From: Phycisphaerales bacterium
GTDB taxonomy: Bacteria; Planctomycetota; Phycisphaerae; Phycisphaerales; UBA1924
Direction: 5' to 3'
Length of the DNA stretch: 64,000 bases
Assembly: GCA_040217175.1 (NCBI GenBank)
Contig: JAVJNT010000002.1
Span: 248,001-312,000 of the forward strand
Shown: in pieces, positions 25,086 to 33,289 of the stretch
Numbering within the stretch: position 1 is the stretch's first letter
How the letters are laid out: every line of letters starts with the position of its first letter
Notes under the pieces: generated by a model
The model's database searches: none
The model's input: only the letters and a program-made list of their open reading frames with translations
Told to the model about the DNA's origin: nothing
Program-made: the position numbers and the translations under genes

Positions 25086-27203
25086 CTACCCCGCGTGCGC
25101 GACCGCTGCCTCGCCGGGCGGCCGCACCAGCCCCATTGCGTTCAGCTCGATCTTCTGGTCAACCTCGTTGTATCCCAGCACCGCGATGCCCGGCAGCCTG
25201 GGCTCCATGATCTGGAACAGCACCGCACGCACCGTGGGCGAGGCCAGCAGCACCGGAGCGTGCCCGGAATTCACCACCGGTTCCAAGGCCCTGGTGATCT
25301 CCTGGGCCACGGCGTTGCTCACGCCGGCGGGCATCGTCAGCGTCGTGGTCTCGGCGCCGCGGTCGATGTAGCTGCTGACCAGGTCTTCCATCGCCGGATC
25401 GACGGTCGCGCACGAGAGCACGAGCCTGCCGTCGCCCTCGTCGATGGCGTACTGGTGGCAGATGGCCCGCCGCAGCCCGTTCCGCACGTATTCGGTCAGC
25501 ACGTCGACGTCCTTGGTCTTGCCGCCCCAGTCGGCCAGCACCTCGAGGATGGTCTCCATATCGCGGATGGGCACGCGCTCGCGCAGCAGGTTCTGCAGCA
25601 CGTGCTGCAGGTCGGCCAGCTTCACCGAGCCGGCGAGCGCCTCCTCCACGAGCTTGGGGGCGCGGTCCTTCACGCCTTCGATCAGGTTGCCCACCTCCTC
25701 GCGCGTCAGCAGCTCGCTGGCGTGGGCCTTCACCACCTCGGTCAGGTGCGTCGTGAGCACGCTGGCCGCGTCGACGACGGTGTAGTTCATCGACTCGGCC
25801 CGCATCCGCATGTCGGTGGTGATCCACCACGCGTCGAGGCCGAACGCAGGCTCCTTGGTCGGCTCGCCCTGCAGCTTGCCGGTGGCGATGCCCGGGTCCA
25901 TCGCCAGGAGCTGGTCGGGCCTGGCCTCACCACGCGCGACGTCGGCCCCGCGGATGCGCACGCGGTAGTGCGTCGGGGGCAACTGCAGGTTGTCGCGGAT
26001 CCGCACCGGCGGCATGACGAACCCGCTGTCGAGCGCGAGCTGCCGCCGCACGGCCGAGATGCGCTCCAGCAGGTCGCTCCCATCGCCCGTGCCCACGAGC
26101 GACACAAGCGACTGGCCGACCTCTAACTCCAGCAGATCGACCTTCAACAGGCTCTCAACCGCCGGGGGCGGAGGGGGCGGCGCCGGCGGCGGAGGGGGTG
26201 GTGGCCGCGACGCGCGCCGCATCGCCAGCGCGATGCCGCCGAGCCCGAGCGACGTCGCCAAGAGCGGCACCGCCGGCAGCCCCGTGAACGCCAGCACGCC
26301 CAGGAAGATCGACGTGATCGCCAGCCCCTTGGGCTGGCTGAACACCTGGCCGGTCAGCTCCTGTCCGAGTTCGCCCTTGTCGCCCGAGCGCGTGACGATC
26401 AGCGCCGCCGCGATGGCGATGATGAACGAGGGAATCTGGCTCGTGAGCCCGTCACCGATCGTCAGCCGGCTGAACGTCTCGGCCGTCTGCGATGCGGGCC
26501 AGCCGCGCTCGATCGTGCCCACGGCAAATCCGCCGGCGATGTTGACGCCCGTAATGACGATGCCCGCGATCGCATCGCCGCGCACGAACTTGCTCGCACC
26601 GTCCATAGCACCGAAGAAGTCGGCCTCGCGCCGGATTTCCTCACGCCGGTCGCGTGCTTCCTGCTCGCTGATGATCCCCGCGTTCAGATCGGCGTCGATG
26701 GCCATCTGTTTGCCGGGCATGGCGTCGAGCGTGAACCTCGCCGCAACCTCGCTGATCCGCGTGGCGCCCTTGGTGATCACCAGGAACTGCACGGCCACGA
26801 GGATCAGGAAGATCACGATGCCCACGAAGAGCGAGTCGCCCGCCACGAAGTTGCCGAACGCCTCGATGACCTGGCCCGCCACGTCCATCGCGTCCTCGGG
26901 CGAGGTCGCGTCGGCCGTCAGGATCAGCCTCGTCGAGGCGATGTTCAGGACGAGCCGGAACATCGTGACGCCCAGCAGCAACGAGGGGAACACGCTGAAC
27001 TTCAGCGGCCGGTCCATGTACAGCACCGTCAGCAGGACGACCACCGACAGCGACACGTTCGTCGAGATCATCAGGTCGAGCAGGAAGCTCGGCAACGGCA
27101 CGATGAGTACGGCCAGCAACGCCACGAACCCGATGGGCACGATGATGCCGCGCCACTTCGAGAGCGCTTCGAGCCGAGCCAGGATGCCGTCGCCCACCGC
27201 CAT
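25086..27203 (-). CDS. flhA: Flagellar export gate protein FlhA
   Basis: 705-residue export-gate protein. The N-terminal half has the expected membrane helices, separated by the FHIPEP-like cytoplasmic loop (ATRISEVAARFTLDAMPGKQMAIDADLNAG, quoted in part), which contains the acidic residues linked to proton coupling. A Pro-rich linker at about 340-360 (PPPPPPPAPPPPPPAVE) leads to the soluble C-terminal domain that docks chaperone-substrate complexes. Such a long polyproline stretch is unusual and may need EF-P for translation. The ATG overlaps the flhB stop by one base. Confidence 0.97.
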   Translation of the reverse strand: MAVGDGILARLEALSKWRGIIVPIGFVALLAVLIVPLPSFLLDLMISTNVSLSVVVLLTVLYMDRPLKFSVFPSLLLGVTMFRLVLNIASTRLILTADATSPEDAMDVAGQVIEAFGNFVAGDSLFVGIVIFLILVAVQFLVITKGATRISEVAARFTLDAMPGKQMAIDADLNAGIISEQEARDRREEIRREADFFGAMDGASKFVRGDAIAGIVITGVNIAGGFAVGTIERGWPASQTAETFSRLTIGDGLTSQIPSFIIAIAAALIVTRSGDKGELGQELTGQVFSQPKGLAITSIFLGVLAFTGLPAVPLLATSLGLGGIALAMRRASRPPPPPPPAPPPPPPAVESLLKVDLLELEVGQSLVSLVGTGDGSDLLERISAVRRQLALDSGFVMPPVRIRDNLQLPPTHYRVRIRGADVARGEARPDQLLAMDPGIATGKLQGEPTKEPAFGLDAWWITTDMRMRAESMNYTVVDAASVLTTHLTEVVKAHASELLTREEVGNLIEGVKDRAPKLVEEALAGSVKLADLQHVLQNLLRERVPIRDMETILEVLADWGGKTKDVDVLTEYVRNGLRRAICHQYAIDEGDGRLVLSCATVDPAMEDLVSSYIDRGAETTTLTMPAGVSNAVAQEITRALEPVVNSGHAPVLLASPTVRAVLFQIMEPRLPGIAVLGYNEVDQKIELNAMGLVRPPGEAAVAHAG

Positions 27204-28306
27204 CAGCTATTTGCCCCCACGGTCTCCGACGGTGCGGGCGCCCTGTGGCTGCCCTCCAGCCGATACACGTACGCCAGCACCTCGGCGACTGCCTCGTAGT
27301 GCTCGGGGCTGATGGTCTGCCCGACCTCGACGCCCCGGTACAGCGCGCGCGCCAGCGGTGGGCGCTCGACGACCGGGACGCCGTTCGTTCGCGCGACCTC
27401 ACGGATGCGCAACGCCACGTAATCGGCGCCCTTGGCAACGACCTTGGGCGCCGCCATCTCGTTGGCGTCGTACTTGATCGCCACCGAGAAGTGCGTCGGG
27501 TTGGTCACCACGACGTCAGCCCCGGGTACGTCGCTCTGGACTCGCTGCAGGGCGATCTCACGCGCCACGCGAGAGCGGCGCTGCTTCATCTCCGGATCGC
27601 CGTCCATGGACTTCTGTTCTTCCTTCACCTCCTGCTTGGTCATCTTGTTGTCGTGGCGGTGCTGCCACTTCTGGTACTTCAGGTCGATCAGGCCGATGAT
27701 CAGCAGCACCGCCAACATCCAGATCGACAGTTCGACCATGGCCCGGAGGCTCGCGACTACCCCCGCCTTCAGGTCCATCAGCGGGAGCGCTCCCAGGACC
27801 GGCACCCACCGTGCGATCACGAACACCACCACCACCATGACCAGGACCAGCTTGACCAGGTCCATCATGAGCTTGACGGCCCCCTTGGGCCCGAAGATGC
27901 GCTTGGCTCCGCTGACCGGGTTCATGCGGCTGAGCTTCGGCTTGATGGCCTCGGGCGAGAGCGCCCAGCCAACCTGGACCAGTTGCGACAGCAGCGAGAT
28001 CACGAACATCACCGCCATCGTCGGCACCAGGATGAGCCCGATGCGCACGCCAAGCCAGCGGAGCGTGCGGTTGACGTCGTCGACGACGACCGCGTGTCCG
28101 GGGGCGCTGCCGGCCATGATGTCGCGCATCATCGCCGACAGCAGGCCGGTCGCCAGGATGCCCATCGCCGCGAGCAAGACCGCGGCGCCGGCCATCATGA
28201 CCACGGCGCCGAAGTCCTGGCTCTTACCCACCTGGCCCTGCTCGCGCGTCTTCTTGAGCTTGTGCGCGGTTGGTTCTTCGGTCTTCTCGCCCGGGTCGTC
28301 AGCCAT
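27203..28306 (-). CDS. flhB: Flagellar export switch protein FlhB
   Basis: 367-residue export-gate protein controlling the change from hook to filament substrates. Four membrane helices span roughly 30-210. The cytoplasmic domain contains the self-cleavage motif NPTH (within VVVTNPTHFSVAIKYD), so autocleavage should occur. The N-terminus EKTEEPTAHKLKKTREQGQV is the family signature. It overlaps fliR by 8 nt and flhA by 1 nt, indicating coupled translation of the gate components. Confidence 0.97.
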   Translation of the reverse strand: MADDPGEKTEEPTAHKLKKTREQGQVGKSQDFGAVVMMAGAAVLLAAMGILATGLLSAMMRDIMAGSAPGHAVVVDDVNRTLRWLGVRIGLILVPTMAVMFVISLLSQLVQVGWALSPEAIKPKLSRMNPVSGAKRIFGPKGAVKLMMDLVKLVLVMVVVVFVIARWVPVLGALPLMDLKAGVVASLRAMVELSIWMLAVLLIIGLIDLKYQKWQHRHDNKMTKQEVKEEQKSMDGDPEMKQRRSRVAREIALQRVQSDVPGADVVVTNPTHFSVAIKYDANEMAAPKVVAKGADYVALRIREVARTNGVPVVERPPLARALYRGVEVGQTISPEHYEAVAEVLAYVYRLEGSHRAPAPSETVGANS

Positions 28307-29096
28307 CGGCCACCCCCAGCGTCCGCGCCCACGCGTGGATTCGGCCGAAGCCGTCGGCGATCGCGTCGCCGGTCACGTCGCCGATGGCGTAGATCGAGAC
28401 CGCCAGCACGCCCATGCCCAGCACGATCTGGATCGCAAAGCCGATGGTCATGATGTTGATCTGCGGGATCGTGCGCATCAAGACGCCCATCGCCAGGCTC
28501 GCCAGCGTCGCCATCAGCAAGACCGGCATCGCGATCCGCAACCCGACCACGAACGCCACGTCCAGCAGCATCACCAGGAGCTGGGCCGGCGCCACGTCGA
28601 TCCATGCCATGCCGGGCGGAAGCGTCGAGAAGGTGTGCATGATGGCAACGATCATCTGCTCGAGCCCGCCGATCTGGATGAACAGGCACAGCGCCATGAG
28701 GTACAGCACCTGCCCGACCACTTCCGACTGGGCATCGAACTCCGGGTTGTACACCTGTGCCAGCGCGAGCCCGAGCTTGTAGCTGATCACGCTGCCGGCG
28801 ATCTGCACGGCAACCAGCGGCATCGTCGCCAGCATCCCGATCGCCAGACCGATCAGGACCTCGCTGAACAAGACGACCGCGATCGAACCCAGCTCCAGCG
28901 GCGGCGCCTCCATGCCACCCGCCGCCACGGCGGGGTACAGCGCCACGGTCAGCATGACCAGCAGCAAGACGCGGACGCGGCGCATCACGAGCCGGCTGGC
29001 CAACACCGGCGCGAACAGGAACAGCCCGCTCAGCCGCGCCGCCACCATCCAGAACGGCAGCAGGTGCTCCAGGATGCTCTCGGCCACGGGATCCAA
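28299..29096 (-). CDS. fliR: Flagellar export gate protein FliR
   Basis: 265-residue membrane protein of the FliP-FliQ-FliR export gate. Several hydrophobic helices alternate with conserved blocks such as FLFAPVLASRLVMRRVRV, GLAIGMLATMPLVAVQIAG and LAQVYNPEFDAQSEVVGQVLYL. There is no ATG at the right place: TTG 29096, preceded by GAGGGGG, is the likely start, with GTG 29087 as an alternative. It lies 14 nt after fliQ and overlaps flhB. Confidence 0.94.
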   Translation of the reverse strand: MDPVAESILEHLLPFWMVAARLSGLFLFAPVLASRLVMRRVRVLLLVMLTVALYPAVAAGGMEAPPLELGSIAVVLFSEVLIGLAIGMLATMPLVAVQIAGSVISYKLGLALAQVYNPEFDAQSEVVGQVLYLMALCLFIQIGGLEQMIVAIMHTFSTLPPGMAWIDVAPAQLLVMLLDVAFVVGLRIAMPVLLMATLASLAMGVLMRTIPQINIMTIGFAIQIVLGMGVLAVSIYAIGDVTGDAIADGFGRIHAWARTLGVADG

Positions 29097-29110
29097 CAGT
29101 CACCGCCCCC

Positions 29111-29365
29111 TCAGAAGAGCCGGAACATCTCGATCGTGAACTCGACGAGTTGGATCACCATCCACGGCAAGAGCAACAGCGAGACGAGCAGCATGCCCAG
29201 GATCTTCGGTACGAACGACAGCGTCTGATCCTGGATCGACGTCAGCGACTGAAACAGGCTGATCACCAGGCCGATGATCACGCCCACGATCAGCACGGGC
29301 CCGCCCACGCGCAGCGTGAGCAGCAGCACGTCGCGCACCAGCTCCACCATCCAGTCGCTGCCCAT
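29111..29365 (-). CDS. fliQ: Flagellar export gate protein FliQ
   Basis: 84-residue two-helix membrane protein, one of four copies in the FliPQR gate. Helices are at about 14-38 (LTLRVGGPVLIVGVIIGLVI) and 52-75; the short loop FQSLTSIQDQTLSFVPK is the family signature. Length is normal for FliQ. It is separated from fliP and fliR by 10 and 14 nt. Confidence 0.96.
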   Translation of the reverse strand: MGSDWMVELVRDVLLLTLRVGGPVLIVGVIIGLVISLFQSLTSIQDQTLSFVPKILGMLLVSLLLLPWMVIQLVEFTIEMFRLF

Positions 29366-29375
29366 CGCGGCCCTC

Positions 29376-30371
29376 CTACACGCCCGGGAGCCAGTTGATC
29401 GCGCCCACCAGCGGCGCGGCGAGCACCAACCCCTCGCCCGCCACGCGAGAAACCTGGTCGCTCAGCCGCTCGATCTGTCCCTCCAGCACGAAGCTCTCCA
29501 AGAGCGAGCCCGCGAGCAGTTGCCACCCGTCGGCCATCACGAACAACAACAGCTTGAACGGAAGGCTGATGAGCACCGGCGGCAGCATCATCATGCTCAT
29601 CGAGATCAGCACGCTGGCGATCACCATGTCGATCACCAGGAATGGCAGATAGATCCGAAACCCCATCAGGAACGCGACCTTCAGCTCGCTGAGCATGTAC
29701 GCCGGCACCAGCTCGGCCATGCCGACGTCGGCCCGCGTCAGCTTGCTCGGATCGCTCACGTCGTAGCCGCGATACTCCATGATGGTCAGCAGGCTCGACC
29801 AGTTGCCGGTCGCCTCGATCTGGTCGAACATGAAGTCGCGCAGCGGCCGCGCGCCCGCCTCCCACATCTGCTCGTAGTCGGTGATCTCGCCCTGCTCGTA
29901 GGGCACGATCGCCTCGTCGTAGATCCGCCCGATCGTCGGCGTCATGATGAACAGCGTCAAGAACAAGCTCAGCGCCAAGATCACCTGCCCCGGCGGCACC
30001 GTCTGCGTTCCCATCGCCTGCTTCAGCAAGCCCAGCACGATGATGATGCGGATGAACGATGTGGTCATCAGCATGATCGACGGCACCAGGGTCACGACCG
30101 TGAGCACCAGCATGATGCTCACCGCCGTGCTGATGCCGGCCCGCCCGCCCTGCTCGTCGCCCGGCAGCGCCTCGGCCGCCGCGCCGAGCACCGAGAGCGG
30201 GTTCATCCCCCCGTCGCGGCCCTCCAGCGAGCTCGCAAGCTCGCGAGCGACGTCCGACGCGGCCGGCGGAGGCATCGCGAAGTCCATCGGCGGCCCAATC
30301 TCGCCCTGCGCCCACGCCGTCGAGGCGCCCAGCGCCACCACCACCGCCGCGATGAACGCCAGCCACTTCAC
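29376..30371 (-). CDS. fliP: Flagellar export gate protein FliP
   Basis: 331-residue gate protein with a cleavable signal peptide (MKWLAFIAAVVVALGASTAWA). The GTG start at 30371 overlaps the fliO stop (GTGA). The mature part has the family blocks MTTSFIRIIIVLGLLKQAMGTQTVPP, LFLTLFIMTP and LPFLVIDMVIASVLISMSMMMLPP (quoted in part). The first 50 mature residues, between the signal and the first core helix, are longer than in E. coli and start with EIGPPMDF, echoing a segment in FliO. Confidence 0.95.
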   Translation of the reverse strand: MKWLAFIAAVVVALGASTAWAQGEIGPPMDFAMPPPAASDVARELASSLEGRDGGMNPLSVLGAAAEALPGDEQGGRAGISTAVSIMLVLTVVTLVPSIMLMTTSFIRIIIVLGLLKQAMGTQTVPPGQVILALSLFLTLFIMTPTIGRIYDEAIVPYEQGEITDYEQMWEAGARPLRDFMFDQIEATGNWSSLLTIMEYRGYDVSDPSKLTRADVGMAELVPAYMLSELKVAFLMGFRIYLPFLVIDMVIASVLISMSMMMLPPVLISLPFKLLLFVMADGWQLLAGSLLESFVLEGQIERLSDQVSRVAGEGLVLAAPLVGAINWLPGV

Positions 30372-31078
30372 GCCCACACTCCCCGCCCCCGGGGCAGTGG
30401 TTCGCCGCGCGGGCCAACCTCGATGATCTCGCCGCGCTCGACGCCATCTACCTCGGCGTCGCCGCCCTGGAATCGCTCGAGCGCCTGACGGAAGCGAACC
30501 GACACGCTCTCGCTCGCCTCGTCGCGCGTCTGACGCAGGATGGCCGCGACCTCGGAGGGATCGTCGAACTGCGCGAGCGTGGTGAAGCTGCCGCCCTTGG
30601 CCGCCATGTTCTGGCTGAGCAGCAGCACGCGCCGATCGATCCGCAGCAGGACCAGCACCTGCCCGCGTCCGACCGGATACCGAGCCAGCACCTCCAGCAC
30701 GCCGCTGGGCGCTCGCCCGCCCGGCCCCATCATCGCCGCGACCGACCCCGAGCGCCGCGACACGAACTTCGCCAATGCCGCGAGCACCAGGATCAGGCCG
30801 ATTACCATCGACACCGACGCGAGCGACCTCGCCCAGCCGCCAGCCGAGGGTGTCGCGCTCCCACCGGTCGGGCCCGGCTCGCTCGGGGCGGCGAGCAGCG
30901 GAATCTCCGACTCGCTCCGCCTTGCGGCAGGAGGGGGTTCGACGAGTTCTCTTTCTGGTTGCTTGACGGCCTCGACCCGAACCGGATCGTCCATGGGCGG
31001 CCCGACCTGGCCATGCGCGCGCGGAGCGCCGGCTACCAGCGCCACCAATGCACACCATGCCACCCATCGAAACGCCAT
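30368..31078 (-). CDS. fliO: FliO-like flagellar export assembly protein
   Basis: 236-residue protein at the fliO position, probably a helper in assembling the FliP ring. It has a signal peptide (MAFRWVAWCALVALVAGAPRAHG), a Pro/Glu-rich periplasmic stretch, one membrane helix (about 85-103, LASVSMVIGLILVLAALAKF) and a cytoplasmic FliO domain (SGVLEVLARYPVGRGQVLVLLRIDRRVLLLSQ). The extra N-terminal signal makes it longer than enteric FliO and closer to FliZ of Bacillus. Sequence conservation is low in this family, so the call rests on topology and position. Confidence 0.88.
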   Translation of the reverse strand: MAFRWVAWCALVALVAGAPRAHGQVGPPMDDPVRVEAVKQPERELVEPPPAARRSESEIPLLAAPSEPGPTGGSATPSAGGWARSLASVSMVIGLILVLAALAKFVSRRSGSVAAMMGPGGRAPSGVLEVLARYPVGRGQVLVLLRIDRRVLLLSQNMAAKGGSFTTLAQFDDPSEVAAILRQTRDEASESVSVRFRQALERFQGGDAEVDGVERGEIIEVGPRGEPLPRGRGVWA

Positions 31079-31169
31079 GTCGCCTTCCCTGGCTCGGCAC
31101 GCGCGGGCTCCGCCGCACGATCTGTCAGTCCGCCCGGCGGAGCGATTGCCCCGCCGTCCACCCGGTCCC

Positions 31170-31793
31170 TTACGAAGCCGCTTCCTCGGTCAGCTCCTGG
31201 CCGACCGTGTCGATGATCTCGTTCACGCGGATGCAGAAGTTGTCGTTCAGCACCAGAACCTCGCCCCGGGCCACGAGTCGATCGTTCACGTAGACGTCCA
31301 GCGGGTCGCCGGCCAGCTTGTCGAGCTCGACCACCGCGCCCGAGTTCAACCGCAGCACGTCCTCCACCAGCATCCGCGTCCGCCCCAGCTCGATGCGCAC
31401 GTCGAGCTGTACATCGGCCAGCATGTCCAGGCCGTGCTGGGCACCGCTGACGCTCGAAAGGTCGAAGTCGGGCAGTTCCAGCTTGGCGCCCTCGCCACCG
31501 CCCTGCTGGGCGGCCTTGAGCGCCGCCTGCACCACCGAATCGGCGACCGTCTCGCACCCACCGCTCTCGCCCGGCGCCTTCTCATCACCCAGAGCCGCAT
31601 CGGCCTCGGCCTGGATGCTGGAAAGCGCCTCCTTGGCTGCTTCCAAAGCCTCGGAGGTCGAGTCGTCTCCGTCTCCATCGGTCGCGTCGCCCGCGGCATC
31701 GCCCGCGGCGCTCTCGCCCTGTGGCGGATCGCCCGGGTCGCCCTGGGCCGACGGCTCCTGCTCGGACTGTTCTTCGGGCCGCTCTTCGGGCAT
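31170..31793 (-). CDS. fliN: Flagellar motor switch protein FliN with long acidic N-terminus
   Basis: 207-residue C-ring protein. The C-terminal SpoA domain (about 120-205: LADVQLDVRIELGRTRMLVEDVLRL and PLDVYVNDRLVARGEVLVLND, quoted in part) is classic FliN. About 100 acidic, Ala/Gly-rich residues precede it, and residues 57-68 (LSSIQAEADAAL) weakly recall the CheY-binding peptide of FliM and FliY (SQ-EIDALL). ATG 31793 is preferred; the frame is open 54 codons upstream without homology. fliM, normally just upstream, is missing and a 187-nt gap lies in its place. Confidence 0.92.
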   Translation of the reverse strand: MPEERPEEQSEQEPSAQGDPGDPPQGESAAGDAAGDATDGDGDDSTSEALEAAKEALSSIQAEADAALGDEKAPGESGGCETVADSVVQAALKAAQQGGGEGAKLELPDFDLSSVSGAQHGLDMLADVQLDVRIELGRTRMLVEDVLRLNSGAVVELDKLAGDPLDVYVNDRLVARGEVLVLNDNFCIRVNEIIDTVGQELTEEAAS

Positions 31794-31980
31794 CCTGCTC
31801 ACCTTCACGCCGAGGCGTGCGCGGGTCTCGATCGGGCCGGCGCATGCCGGCACGAAGACGCCGGGCTCCGCCGGCATGTGCCAACATCGGAGCCGGGGCC
31901 CGGTCGTCCGCAGCTTTTGCCAATCGGCGCGCACCACTGTGCGAGCACCGCGCAATACCTGCGCTCCCCCGTCGAGGGAC

Positions 31981-32511
31981 TCAGTTCCGCGGGAAGCCTC
32001 GGAGCTTGGCGATCACCAGCCGCTCGACCCTCGGCAGCCCGTCGGCGTCGTTGCCAAAGACGTCGTTGATGAGCGCCGTGAGCTGGCGAGACCCGGTGCG
32101 GAAGTCGGGCTCACGCAGCTCGGTCAGCTTCGCCCGGCGGAAGATCTGCGTGATGCCTTCCTGGATCTCGGCCGTACGCTGCTCGAGCTGCTTCTGTACG
32201 TAGTCCTGGTTCTTCCGGCGGACCTTCAGGAAGATCTGGGCCTCCCAGATCCAAACCTGGTTGCTCGTCATGTTCTGGTACTGCTCGTCGGTCAGCAGCA
32301 CCTCCACCAGGGCCTCGGGGTCCTCGTCTTCGCTCACGATCTCGGCCGCCGCGTCCTTCGGTCCGCCGCTCATCATCGTGATGAACAGGAACACGCCCAC
32401 GCCCTCGACGGCCATGATCGCCGCGATCACCGCCAGGAGCTTGATGGACGGCCCCTTCTTCCCCTCGGGAGCCTCGGCGTTCTCGGTGTCCTTGGGTGCC
32501 TCGTCGGCCAT
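31981..32511 (-). CDS. fliL: Flagellar basal body-associated protein FliL
   Basis: 176-residue single-pass membrane protein that supports the stators. A charged N-terminus (about 1-22) precedes the membrane helix (about 25-44, LAVIAAIMAVEGVGVFLFI). The periplasmic FliL domain follows, with YQNMTSNQVWIWEAQIFLKV and LTALINDVFGNDADGLPRVERLVIAKLRGF (quoted in part). It lies directly after motAB, which fits its role as a stator partner. A perfect GCCGATAA sequence sits 21 nt upstream of the start but lacks a matching -35 element. Confidence 0.93.
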   Translation of the reverse strand: MADEAPKDTENAEAPEGKKGPSIKLLAVIAAIMAVEGVGVFLFITMMSGGPKDAAAEIVSEDEDPEALVEVLLTDEQYQNMTSNQVWIWEAQIFLKVRRKNQDYVQKQLEQRTAEIQEGITQIFRRAKLTELREPDFRTGSRQLTALINDVFGNDADGLPRVERLVIAKLRGFPRN

Positions 32512-32539
32512 GCCTGTCCTCCGCCAATCGTGTTATCGG

Positions 32540-33286
32540 CTACGGCCGCCCGGTCCAATTGGGATCGGGATGCGTCTCGTCCGGGTTGATCTCGGTGCGG
32601 ATCACCTGCACCCGGCGATTCGACGCGGCCGCCGCGCCCGGCCCGCGGGCCGCCACCATGGGCTCGCCATCGGCCTTTGCCTCGAGCTCCATGAGCCTCG
32701 GATCGAGCCCGACCTCAGCCACCAGGTAGTCCATGACCGCCCTGGCCCTGCGATAGGAAAGATCGTAAAAGTCCAACCCCGAGATCTGGTCTTCGGCGCC
32801 CCAGGCGTGCCCGCGGACCTCGATCTTGACGCGGTGGCCCCGCAGCGCCGGGCCGATCTCCTCGCGGAGTTGCCGCTGGACCCGCGGGCTGAGCTCGAAC
32901 GAGCCCTCGTCGAACGTCAGGCTCGCTCCGACCGTGAACCTCAGGCCCTCGTTGATGACGTTCGTGCTCTCCTCTCGGCCGGCGATCGACTCGGTCGTGG
33001 TTTCGGCGGAGATGAATGGCTTCTCGGAAGACTCAGAGTTATCGGTATCAAGCGTGTCGACCGTGTTGAAGGGCACGTCATCGACCCGGGTCTTGCCGAT
33101 GCCACCCTGGTAGCCGAAGGCTTCCTGGATGCTCCGCACCACGTCCTGGTAGTCGCGCTCCTGCTTGAGCTCGCTGAAGGCGGCTAGCAGGATGAAGAAG
33201 CACAACAGCAGCGACATCAGGTCGCCGTAGGTCACGACCCACTCGGGCACGCCCTGGGGTGGTGGCTTCTTGCGCTTCTTGGCCAT
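32540..33286 (-). CDS. motB: Stator protein MotB/PomB
   Basis: 248-residue stator subunit. The membrane helix VVTYGDLMSLLLCFFILLA carries the ion-binding aspartate D22, and the run DLMSLLLCFFILL is close to sodium-type PomB (DLMSLLMCFF) rather than proton-type MotB. A plug/linker region follows, then an OmpA-like peptidoglycan-binding domain (LTFDEGSFELSPRVQRQLREEI, then YRRARAVMDYL and ASNRRVQVI). It starts 3 nt after motA, so the pair is translated together. Sodium use is inferred from the helix only. Confidence 0.94.
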   Translation of the reverse strand: MAKKRKKPPPQGVPEWVVTYGDLMSLLLCFFILLAAFSELKQERDYQDVVRSIQEAFGYQGGIGKTRVDDVPFNTVDTLDTDNSESSEKPFISAETTTESIAGREESTNVINEGLRFTVGASLTFDEGSFELSPRVQRQLREEIGPALRGHRVKIEVRGHAWGAEDQISGLDFYDLSYRRARAVMDYLVAEVGLDPRLMELEAKADGEPMVAARGPGAAAASNRRVQVIRTEINPDETHPDPNWTGRP

Positions 33287-33289
33287 GGC

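Noticed and set aside
31794-31955. Remnant of fliM in the fliL-fliN gap
   Set aside because: The open frame in this gap shows no similarity to FliM domains; a clean loss or relocation is as likely.
32533-32540. Perfect GCCGATAA sigma28 -10 element before fliL
   Set aside because: No acceptable -35 at the right distance, and the sequence overlaps the motB stop codon; likely chance.
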